Source: Lenisia limosa (Eukaryota > Breviatea). Taken from it: DNA of 27,699 nucleotides. The translations under genes and the position numbers were made by a program. Positions 1 through 12,000 of the stretch are shown here, piece by piece. The notes under the pieces were generated by a model. The model was not told the origin of the DNA. It saw only the letters and a program-made list of their open reading frames with translations, and made no database searches. The stretch is from positions 1-27,699 of the forward strand of contig LPNZ01007914.1 of NCBI GenBank assembly GCA_001655205.1, read 5' to 3'. How positions within the stretch are numbered: the stretch's first letter is position 1; every line of letters begins with the position of its first letter.

Positions 1-3000
1 GGGGGGGGGGGGGAGTGAGGACAAAGCTCCGAATCGAATACTCTAGTATCTTATGACATCATTGAGATGAGAAATAAAACAAGGTTGTAAGATTGACAGA
101 CCTTGCGTTCTGAGTCGGGACAAACAAGGCAGGCACAGCTCGGCTCAGGAGCGGCTCCAGGAATATCGTCACCTCGTCAAGGTAGTTGTCGATCTCTGCC
201 GCCTATGCCGGTTACTGGGTCCGATAGATCGGTGTTCTATTATTGCTGACATCCCTTGGTAATTCTATATCATATCCCCAGGTATGGAAGTTAGTAGCCT
301 ACTAAGGCAGTTCCGGATACGTCGACATCATCCGGGGCTACAATATCGGGATTGGTAGCCAGACGGCTCCGAGCCAGAACGGTGCGGTTGATGCTGGCTT
401 GGAGGACCCTCATGTCGGCACGGAGCTGCAGCAGACGCACTTTATCAGCTGACATTCTCGCAATACAGAACTGCGGCGTCCTAACGAGTTACAAGTAGGG
501 CTTCACTTCGGTTCGAAAAATACCGGTAAAATGTTGATAGCTTTCGAGGATTTATCGAGAAATTCCGTCTATTATTGAACCGAAGTGAAGCCCTAGTTAC
601 AAGCAACGACAGGACTGCATACCCAAGAACAGAGGCGTAGATCCAGAGGCCGTCCATGGAGTGCTGTAACACCAGCGTTCTAACAGGACCAATGCTGGAC
701 GCGGAGCTGCGGGAGTGAATATCGGGTTAGTAACAAGCGATCACAGCGGGTTCTAGAACACAATGAGTTCAAAAAAAAAGGGCTCATCTAAAAAGGGGGT
801 GGCATAGTCTGTAGTTAAAAAATAAAAAGTGGTAAAGTGGTATTATGAACACAATTAAAAAAATAAAAAGTTAATTTTTGCAACAACAGACGTCTTTTTA
901 AAGAGACGCCCCATTTTTAGACAAGTCCAAAATGTCCCATGTACCAAAATGGCGACAGTGACACACCCTCCCTGATAAGTTGGCAGAGCTCTGAGGGGTC
1001 TGTTGGGAGGTTCCCGGCGGCGCGAACAGCAACTTCGGCTGAGTCGTCATCGGGTGTAAAATAAGTACTTGTGCACCACATTGAAACACGATAGGCTATG
1101 AACAAACCCATAAAATGTCTTAGAATGACAATGGGTGCATACATTTGACGTTGGTTCTGCCAAGACCGAGGGGGGTGGTAGCAGAGGGGCTGGAGATGCT
1201 GGCAAACGCCCGCGAGTAGTACGACATACTAAGCGGAAATGAGATAAAAGATTGTACTTATGAATCCGTCAACACCCCGGGATAAAATAGACGCGTCAAG
1301 CCTACTCGTAGCAAATGGCGTTGCTGGAAAGGGTATTGGAAGGGAGAGCGAGGGACGAAAGCTTAGGACCGTGGTTAATGTCGATATCTGAAATAGTAAA
1401 GAAACAGAGCATCAACGCGGTGCCTACTGTGGCTTGATGTTTCTTGGAGATTTCTTTGGATCTCTGACGAAACCTCTTCAACCTGAAAAATGACAACTGC
1501 CCTTCACTGCCACAAGACAACTGTCCTTCACTGTCACAAGACAACAGTCCCACCGAATGCGGGCGTGAGGCCTTGGTGATAGCCTGGAGGTGCGGCACCC
1601 AGTCAGCTGACTGTGCAATAGCAAGGTAAAAAGACGCAGCTTCGGGCACCTGCCAGGTTAGTGCTATTTGTGAAAACGTCTTGCACATTTAGCCTCTTAT
1701 TTTTCTATTTCATAAAAATACCCCTTTTAAATACAGACACTATATAATACTACTCTGTTCTTAGACGAGCCAAAACCCCTTATTGTCGTACCAAGGTGCC
1801 GTACATCTCAACGAGCTGGAACGCGGCTGCCGAGACCAAGGCAACGTTCCTAGTTGCCAAGGCCATGGTCAGGCCCTTCCACAGTGATCGGGCCGCTAAA
1901 GGATGAGGAAATCAGAAAAAATAATCAATTTAATTCATTTGCCTTTCAAAATGTTGCACGCAGCCTAGTCTAACTCCCCTCTATACCAAGGTTTTTGTAG
2001 TGTCGGACGTGTGGGGGAAGGGAGTCCGGGAATGGTGGTGGATTCTAGGGGGGTCAGAATTCAAGGGCAATGCCTTGCGCCACGCATGCAGCTGTTGGTC
2101 AATTCACCTCGAAAACAGGGGCGTACACCACTTCAGCACTGTTTTTGGCTTTTCTTGGTCGTCTGGCGGCTCTGAAGAGTGAGAACGCTCGAAGCTATGT
2201 CTAACACTCACCGTGGACTGCTTGGCTCTTCCTTAGTCGGCACTGAACCCAGCCCTGTGTCGGCACTCAGCATTGACGAGCTCCGGGCTAGTGGCTTCTG
2301 CACCCATGCCAACTCAGCAAACGTCAGCGGCTTGTTGGGGTGGTGCGAGTATGATCGGGCTTCCATTCCTCCTACAGCGTGACAACAGCATAGCGCGAGC
2401 AAACCATGGTGATGTTGTCCGGATGGGCTTGTTGGTGACGAGTCAAAAGACAATGCTTGTGCCCTAAAGAGTCAGCTTCTCAGTGTTACAGGTAGGGTTT
2501 CCTATGACCCCAGGACGCTGAATTTCTCGATAACTCCTCGATATACATTAGACCATATAAACAAGATATTCCCGGATTGAAAAGCCCAACACACCAAAGG
2601 GCCTGGCCGGTGATGACGTGTCCTGCTGCCTGGAACTCGGGACCCGGGAAATCTGCGGCCGCTGAGGATGATGCTAAAATGTTCGCTCGCACGGGGATGG
2701 CACGAGCAGAGGCCTATATCGTAATATTAATACAACATGCGGGTTCGGCGTACCTTGGCCGAAGGGTCGTCAGGAATGAGATCCAAAAGTTCCTGAAAGG
2801 TCAAACAATACCCATGTTCATCAGATCCAAAGATCGTTCTTCGCACCTGGAGGACATCGTCTTCCGAAGAAACAACTGTCCGACGGGACACTTCCAACTC
2901 ACAAAACGCCTTCAATAGCTGTGCAGTGAGCAGAGGGTTGTTTTGGGCGTATTGACAAATAAATACAAAGCTTCCAGAAAACCTTGATTTTGACAGCGAT

Positions 3001-6000
3001 TCTCTGGCTCGGCAATGACAGGGTGTTGGGGGTGGCGGGGGGACATGCAGCTGCATTGAGACCCGAAATGATCTTGTCACAGGATTTCAGCGNNNNNNNN
3101 NNAAGTGCTTCGTCCACCCTCTTGGCTCGAGACTCTTGCCTTGGGTGTGAGCAAAGAAGAAAAGCAGTGCTAAAAATTGGATTGTCTTTTTTTAGATTTT
3201 CAGTTAATTGAGACATTCAAACTCACCATTTCGCTCCCCCCCCCCCCNNNNNNNNNNNNNNNNNNNNNNNNNNNNNNNNNNNNNNNNNNNNNNNNNNNNN
3301 NNNNNNNNNNNNNNNNNNNNNNNNNNNNNNNNNNNNNNNNNNNNNNNNNNNNCAATGGTGCCGTCACCGTTCTAGATGGGTCATAAAAAAACTGCCAAAG
3401 AAGGCGCAGTATACCAAATATGCCCGAAACTCTCGAGAAACCCTTAATGAAATCCCCGAGGTCAAGTGGGCTTATTTTGGACCGAAGTTAACCTTCTAAA
3501 CACCCCTCCTGCCTTTGAAGGGGGCGGAGACAGGGTCACCAATGCGTGAGCCAAGTCATATCGAGCCAAACTTTGTGCTGGAGGTGAGACAACAACAGGG
3601 ACCTACCATAAGCCTCGTCATTGGGAAGAACCTTGATGGCTCTTCGGAAGGAGTCCAGACAAGAAGTCACAATCTACAGCATTAGGCACCGCGTTAGCTG
3701 GTCCAACCTCGATGTATGATTCCGGGTCTGTTGTTGCCGGCGCCGCCTGGAGTCGCGCACTGCCACGTGCTTGTAAGGCTCGAGCCTGCAAGGGTAAACT
3801 TAGTATGGTATTTTGCGAACCATACCTGTGCCACTGCCGCCTGACTAGCGAGGTTCGGCATTTGCTGCTCAACTTCAACAAAAGCTGCAGGGTTAATCCT
3901 AGTTTATATGGGTTTTATCAATCTCAGGATTATGACAACTCGTATTTCCGAAGACAAGAAAAACCCCGATTCGACCCCCCCCCCACTTTGGGAGCTCTGG
4001 AGCAAAAGAGCTGAGGCCGGACCAGGCTGGTTTGACGCCACCAAATAGCATGCGGAAGCCTCGACACTTGAGGCCCACCTGAAGGTCATTTCAATAATGG
4101 AACACCACCTTCCAGCTAAATACAAGCAAGAATCTGGCCGAAGCCAGATGTATGAGTAAAAATAATAATAAAAAGAAATCGCAGCATTTCCTCTTGTCAT
4201 CAGAACTAGAAGACTGGTATGATACACATAATACATAATAATAGGAGACGTGAGATGCTTCAGTACCCCCCCCCCCCCNNNNNNNNNNNNNNNNNNNNNN
4301 NNNNNNNNNNNNNNNNNNNNNNNNNNNNNNNNNNNNNNNNNNNNNNNNNNNNNNNNNNCAAAAGCCTTGAGCGGCTCACCCCGTGCATACAGACAATGCG
4401 CCATCACCCTCCTGCTCAGACTCAAAGTCTCGCCATCATGGCATGCTCTGGAGGGTTAAATTGAGGATCTGACTTACTGTGACGCAATTGCCGCGAGATC
4501 AGCCCGTGAATAGGCCTCAGTGAAGAGTCCAAGTTTGGTCAGACACACGGCCTGCCACGACCACTGTCGGAATGGGCCGTTCATCACATTGTCGATCTCC
4601 ATCTACATGGTCAACTCCAACACTTAGGAAAAAAGAAACCTTTAGAAGAGTTCATACACCAACTCCAATCGCTGCAGAGTACCATGCATGTTTGATCCCT
4701 TAGCATTATCGTATCCCAGGATTTATTGTTCTCAAACGCACTTCAGCCGCGCTCTGTCGGAGCTCGTCGCTGACATGGACTTCCTCGAGAGTGAACATGT
4801 CAAGTGGCTGTTCGGGCACCTTGCGTTCCTTTGAGGCTGAACACATAAGGGGGGTTCAGAAACACAGCCAGGCTGCCATATGATTGGAAGATCACAACGA
4901 TTAAAAATTGCACCCAAATGCGCTATTTCTTACGTTTTTCCTGGGGCTGCAGGGCAACAGCATGGCGCAACGAGGCCCAACGCAACCGTGAAGTGAGGTG
5001 GGCGTCCGGGGTGGACGTCTGGTGGTGAGAAAAAGTGGGCAGAGTTGCTGTTCCATGTTTGGCACCATCTTACCACTTGAGCGAAGAGGACAGAGAGAGA
5101 TGCAACGGGGAGGGAATGCAAATGGAGGCCTGAGATATGAAGCCAGTGTATCGAATGAACTAGCCGCCAACACTATCACGTTTATAATGTTGTACGATAT
5201 TATGCCCCTGAGCCAACCAGCCGAGCAGAGACAATCGACACAGTCCGCAAGGGCTTGCAGAGTGATCAATGGTCGCTTCAAGCATGAGGGGTGGATCGTC
5301 ATATCGGAGGCGTTTTCAGCCATAATCTGGATCATCAATTCAGGGCATCAATGCAATACTACTGATTTCAGCTTGAAAAGGCCCAATAAAACAATGAAAT
5401 TTTTCATCACAAGAAATGCACGCTTTTCTTACCACTATGAAGTCTTCACTTGGTGTCCAAGAGAGCCATTGGTGCAGCTCGCCCGGGGTGACAAAAGCTT
5501 TTGACGATTGCAACTAAACCGTGGTCAACTGGAAAGAAAGGGCTCGGGGAGGCTAAAATGAGATATGAGAGATCGCCCCCAACCACCTCAGAGAACCACG
5601 AACTGCAGGACCTAACCATTGCCCAACAGCACAAAACTAAACGAACGTCCCCGTTATCCCTATCCCTACTCCCCACTGCTCTCAGTCAGTAAACTGTATA
5701 ACTTGTGAACTCCCTCCAACTTGAACCAGGTCATTGCTTGAGGCTTTGGGGGTGCGCGGCGTTTGGGCTTTGGCTGCCTACAGGCGTTATTCAAATCTCT
5801 GCTCATCATATTAACACCCCCGATCAGTCTTTGGGTAAAATACTGACCCGCCCCCACCATGGCCTTCAGAGCCGAGGCAGCGTCGGTACAGGTAGTCCAG
5901 ATCCGGCCGCAGTAGTACGCCGCCACGAGGGCTGATTCAATGGCTTTCTCAGCTGTAGAGGCAACCTGGGGTGGTGATGATACTGCACAAACAGAAGCAT

Positions 6001-9000
6001 CAGATCATAGTTCCAGCAAACAAGACGATAGCCGAGCCAAGGTATTCAAACATGCATCGCACTTCCTGTGACACAAAAGATGATTACTCCTTACCTTGAC
6101 TAGGATACTGTAGATATGAACAAGGGCTGCCATTTGGTCGATACTGAGCACATCAACGTCTTCTTCCTCAGGACTATGGGGTTAAAGACTGTTGTCAAAA
6201 GTACCCAAATCCCCATTCATGGTTTTATCTTCTAACCCATATACTAATAACAGAAAGATGCACATAGCAATGTTACACAAGAGGAGTATGAAAGACTATA
6301 TCGACCCACTCTTCCTTCTGCTTAGCAACTCTTCTCCTAGGCCTGGACACAACGGATCGCTTGGACAAAGACCTGTATCGTAAATCGGACATCATTACTA
6401 CTACATGGACAATATGATGCGTCAAAAAGACTGATTGACCCAAATGAGAATATGAGATTAGAAATAAAAATATGTTGTATCTGGCAGAAGCCGTCCACAC
6501 ATCACGATTATAAGAGATGTTGGATGACAGTAAAAAAAACCCCCCAATCATTTGCCTTATAACTCTGCACACAGCTTTCTGCGTACCTCTACTTCTGTAT
6601 GCATATGTATAATGCCGAATTGATATTCCCTCCATCTCTGTCCACTTTCCATGCATTGGATGAAAACCCACTTTTTAGAAGGCGTTTGCGCCAAGCTTCC
6701 TTGCGTAGCGTTCTTGACTGTCGCCCTAGCACGGGCCATGGAGTTCTGCGACCACACTGCTGACGACTTTCCGCTTCCGCTTCCGGAGGTGAGTCTGAAC
6801 GTGCTGGCGAACGCGGCGTCTTCGGTTGTTGCATCTGAAATGCGGTGAAAATACTTAATTCCTTATTCCATCTCTAAGAATTATTTCATGGTAGCTATTA
6901 AGACAAAAAGCGTGGCCAACCTCCTCCCAATAGTCCGTCCACTGCAGTTTCCAACTGGTCCTCAACATCAGCGGTGCTGAACCCTGGAACATTACACCGG
7001 CATCACTTCTCAAACCATTTTCAAAGAGCCACTCAGCGAACTCCACCAGAGGCTCGGCCCTATCGAAGGGCATGTCCTCGATGCTGGAAATCGCCTTGCG
7101 CCACGCATGCAGCTGCTGCAAAGGGTCGGATGAGGCCCGAGCAAGGCCGCCGTAGACCCTGGCCTGGGTCCGGCCGTCGTCCAGGGCGTTGACTTTAATG
7201 AGGTCGGCCTCCACCGCTTTGCCTTCCCGCGCTGCTACCACGGTTCGAACCTGACCGTCATTGCTATTGTGTTTCCAAGGCTTCATAGAAAATACCAAAG
7301 TTCTCGAATAATCCTTGAGCATCCCCCCCCCCCCCCCCCCNNNNNNNNNNNNNNNNNNNNNNNNNNNNNNNNNNNNNNNNNNNNNNNNNNNNNNNNNNNN
7401 NNNNNNNNNNNNNNNNNNNNNNNNNNNNNNNCTTGAAGATAGCTCCAGCGCGTCACTGTCCCTCTGGAGATCCGCCAAGCCAATGCAAGCAGCAACTGTG
7501 AGAGACAACTGTGCTGGTCAGACCCTTTTATCCAACAACCCAAATATCTCACCTGTACCGACGGCATCAGCGTGACATTGTTCTACAAAGTCAAACAGGC
7601 TCTTGGATAAGACACATACCTGGAGACTATGCACGAGTTTGTAGATAGTCGGTGCCACCAACGCCCGCGTCCGGACACTCTGAAGAAGTGGACTCAGCGA
7701 AAGCCTGAAGACGGTGAGGTCATTTGACACAATAGATCGGAAGGTATCCCCCAACGACTGGCCTGGCTTTGTTTGTTTTGTTGNNNNNNNNNNNNNNNNN
7801 NNNNNNNNNNNNNNNNNNNNNNNNNNNNAACCAGTCCATGCAGAGGTCACCCACCAAGCCTCCCGCGCGGCGCGTGCAGCCAAAAGATCGTGCTTCGCTT
7901 CCACCGCAAACTGATCATTAGATCTCAAAAAGCCAAAACAGAAGTCTCGTGAATATGATACATATGTAGGAACAGGGATATGAAAAGGAGCAATCATGAT
8001 GAGACTACAAGAAGGCTAAATAAAGTAACATTCAAGACCCGTACCTGAGCACAGAAGGCGAAGGCCGAAAGAGCTGAGTTTAGTCCGTTCTCCTTAGTCA
8101 GGCGAACTGCGCTGTTCAATGCTAAAGTCGTTAAATTGTCACGTTAAATCCACATCAAGAAGGCCGAGGCTCACCTTCGCCGGCAAGGCTCTCACCATAC
8201 GCCATGAGTGCCAGCGCCCACCAGCCAACCATCCGCGGCCTGGCTGCAGATATCGCAGTCAGCGTTTCTGGAGGGTCAGGAAGGACATTACATTATCGTA
8301 TGATTGTTACCAAGTTCTGGCAAAAAATATCAATTACACCAAGTCAAGAAAGCCTACCAGCCGAGTGGGCATCCATCGTGGAGATAGATGACCTTGCCGA
8401 AAGCGCCTCTTCGGTCTGGCTCTGGAGACGGTGACAAACCATAAACAAAATTCGGAAGTCGCAAAACAATGAACTCGTTTTAATAATATTACTAAGAAAC
8501 TGTTCCATTGGATATGATGACAATTGCCAGAGTAATAGCGTACCTGTTTGCGCCGCCCTGTGCCTTGGCGCGAATGTGGCCTGTTCTGGGCGGTTGGCGG
8601 TCGTGAGATGCTCCCGGCCCGGACAAGGTGACGGGGGCTTGGATTGGCTGGCGGTGCGCGGGGTGTGGCACCTACGCCTCGTCAACTTGGAACAAATGCA
8701 AAGGGGTTACACTAAGGTCCCTTTATCGATATGCCTATGAGATCAAACCTGAGTTGGGTTCCTCCAAGGACGGCAAGTCAATTTGTGCGTACATTATGGT
8801 TCTTCTTACGCATCGAGCTATGGAATCATTCCTTCAATACAAGGGAAGGGGTATCAATAATGAAGCCGTCCCTCCATGTTTATCAAGGATTTCGTTTCAA
8901 CAGCACGAATACAATATGGTGAAGTGAACAAGCCTCCAATCACCCACCAGTTAACATTGGCTCATTGCACATGAGGGCGGCTCTCGTGGCTCGGGCCCAA

Positions 9001-12000
9001 AGCTCGGNNNNNNNNNNNNNNNNNNNNNNNNNNNNNNNNNNNNNNNNNNNNNNNNNNNNNNNNNNNNNNNNNNNNNNNNNNNNNNNNNNNNNNNNNNNNN
9101 NNNNNNNNNNNNNNNNGAAAAAAAAAAGGTGCGGGTTACCTTGGTACTCAGAGACGGTGGCGTTTTGTCCTTCTCCACAGGCAGTCTATGCGGCTAAAGA
9201 GTCAATCACCAATGTCAGGATGGCAGCTTACATGAACTTCCTGCTCAGTGATTCCAAGGACTGAGAGGGTCTTGAGAAGGTGGTCAAGCCTCTCGTTTGG
9301 AGGGCTCATATCAAGGCAATTAAGGTGGAACAGCGCCTGAATTGTTAACCATGCCTAGCCCCAGAATCCATAATAGAATTGAGCCGAGCAGCGAACCTGA
9401 ACGTCTCTCGGGATCGAGGGGTCTTTGAAGATCTCCTTGTGTCCTCCTATCAGGCCCAGGGTGGCAACAACTGAAATGGTGAGACAATGCTGCTGGAGAA
9501 GGACATATGACGCCACCCACGGGGTCTTCTGTCAATCGGGGCTCCAAACTGAAGTCCCAAACGACAAACGTCTTCTGCTGACTCCGCGTCCAAGCTCTGT
9601 GATAATCAGTATTGTCGAATTGGAATCCCAAACATAAAATATATAGTATATCCGAAAAAGCAAATACAAAACGCAAATATAAAAAAACACCTCAAACTTT
9701 TAAAACAGCTTCAGTAGACCTGTCCTTCTTTTTCTCTTTTTTCTTTCGCTTTTTCTCGCCCATGGAGGCCGAAAGATCTTCATCCATCACAATAGGTTCC
9801 TTCTCTTTTGGTTCCTTTTCCTTCGGTTGCTGCGACAGTCAACTCGCCAAAGAATAGGAAAAGCAATCCCGTCACGAACCTTCGAGGACGATGAAGAGGC
9901 TGAGAGGAGGTCTTCTGGAACATGTAGTAACGGGAGAACCGTTTTCTGCTCAGCCGACTGAAACATAAAACCAACCAGTCGACTTACCATTTTCTGCCTG
10001 ATGATCAGAGCATTTGCAAGGGCATCAGCCATGGAGACGACAACACGGCCCGCTTCAGCTGACGTATTGCCAGGGTTCAGGTGGGCCATACAGCGCCAGC
10101 AATGCAACAGTCTGTGTTGTCAATGAGTCTGTTTGTTGTCATGCTCAGGTATCAATCATTATCCCCTCAAACGAGTCAATAGCAAGATGGTTATTTTCTG
10201 CTTCAAACAGGGGTCGCAAAGAGTTCATGAGAATGGCGCCTGAAGAGTAAAGCAAACGAGTGAGTAAAGCAGGTCACACGAGTGAATAAAGCAAAGTACA
10301 TTGGTGAACCGAGCAAGCCCACCTCCAGACAGGACCAGCCAGTCAGCGTCAAGGCTAGCCGCTTGACTGAGACCATTGCGCACCGACGCCAAAAGACGCA
10401 CGTGACACTTGATCACTGCGTGTGAGATCCTACCAATGCCCAATACATAAACACGCAAACATAGTATGGACTCAATAAATATCAATTGTCATGACGAACG
10501 TGTGACACCAGGGTATAACGATTGCAAGCATACCCCATGAATGCCACTCCTTGGCTTCGTTAGTGTTCACCTCCGACTCTTCAACTAGATCACCAATCTC
10601 AACTGTCCCAACCTGTAAGGGTAAGGCCAAGCCTTCACCATCATGTTTCAACAAGAATACACCAAACTAACCGAAACGTTTTCTCTCTCCAACTCCATGA
10701 TCCATGATTGCGCATTCAAGAGATGCGCCTCAGCCTTGAAGATAAGACCGCCGACCAAGCCTTGAATCCTACCTGGAGGAGACAAATATCTCTGCCAGTG
10801 GACTTGGACCAGTGTTCAGCATGCAGCCTTGATGACGCCGCTCTCATTGTTACTAAGTCACCGACCGTCCAGGCTTCTGTACATATCTCTGAGTACAGCA
10901 ACGCACTAAAGCATGAAACAGTAAACAGAAGACCAAAGCAGTGACTAAGAACCTACCGTCGTCTCGTCAACATGGCCGCTTCAGCCGCAGCGGCACTGTC
11001 AGCGGCGTCCACGCGGAGATCCAACTCTTGAAGAGCTCGTTGAAGCAATGACGTCTGGAGGGTCAGACGTTTCACAGTATATGATCAAGCCCTGCAGATA
11101 CCGAACAAACCTTGAGGTGCATGTCCTTAGCGTCTTTTGCTTGTGAGACTTGGAGCACTGCAGTGTCTTCCGAACTGTTTGGTAATGGTTAAGGTCCGTG
11201 GGCCTACTATCGTGGCTTTTGGTAGAGCGCAGTCATGAGAGCTAATCTGTCGTGAAGCGGTCTGGAGGCCATTAACAATGGTACTACTTTGACAACATAA
11301 CATACTGATAAATATTGTGTAACCCAATAGAAGATATCAGCTACCTTAGTAAGTGGATCATTTTGCTTTCAGAGTCCAGAGTCAATGCATGTGACGTCTC
11401 TTTGAGGGCGCGCGCCAACATGTCCACATCAACCTTATGCATTAACCATGCCCACATCAACCTAATGCATCAGCCATGCCCACATCAACCTAATGCATTA
11501 ATCATGCCTACATTAACCTAATATGTCCACGTTACCCTTGGATAACACCCGCGCTTCGCTTCTCAACACAATGCTTATCTCGTGGTCGTTCCTACCTGGC
11601 AAAGTGCCGACTCGTAATGGGCCGTGATCCTGAAGGAGTGCATTGAGGACTTAATACGCTCCAGAGCCTCAGCAACTGTCGACACCATCCGTGCAATACT
11701 GGATCTATGCTGGCTCTAATGGCGTCAATCATGGCAAACAGTCAGGATAAACAATATTCGAAGTCAAGCGGTCACTGACCTGCAGGAGAGGTAGGCAAAG
11801 ATTCCAGCCAAGAATTGCGAGGTCATGCGTCAGACTCGGTTCAAACATTCGAAGCGACTGTAACGTTAGAATACGCCCAGTACAACCTACAGTAACCAGG
11901 GACTTCTCAACCGTTTTGATAGCAGCGAGCCGAGTGGCTATAAAGCCTTGATCGAGGGAGATTTCCTGGTTGAGCGGCGACGTAAGCGCGGCGGTCAGGG

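Noticed and set aside
496-595. The hairpin as a microRNA precursor or attenuator
   Set aside because: Exact inverted ends with an 8-bp target duplication identify it as a MITE; no evidence for processing.
9780-10107. Several overlapping open frames of 60-135 codons on both strands across 1-13870
   Set aside because: Most are chance frames over CFAP46 exons plus introns; only segments that join with matching splice phase were used.
11434-11517. CRISPR-like direct repeat array
   Set aside because: Units abut with no spacers, and the context is a eukaryotic intron.
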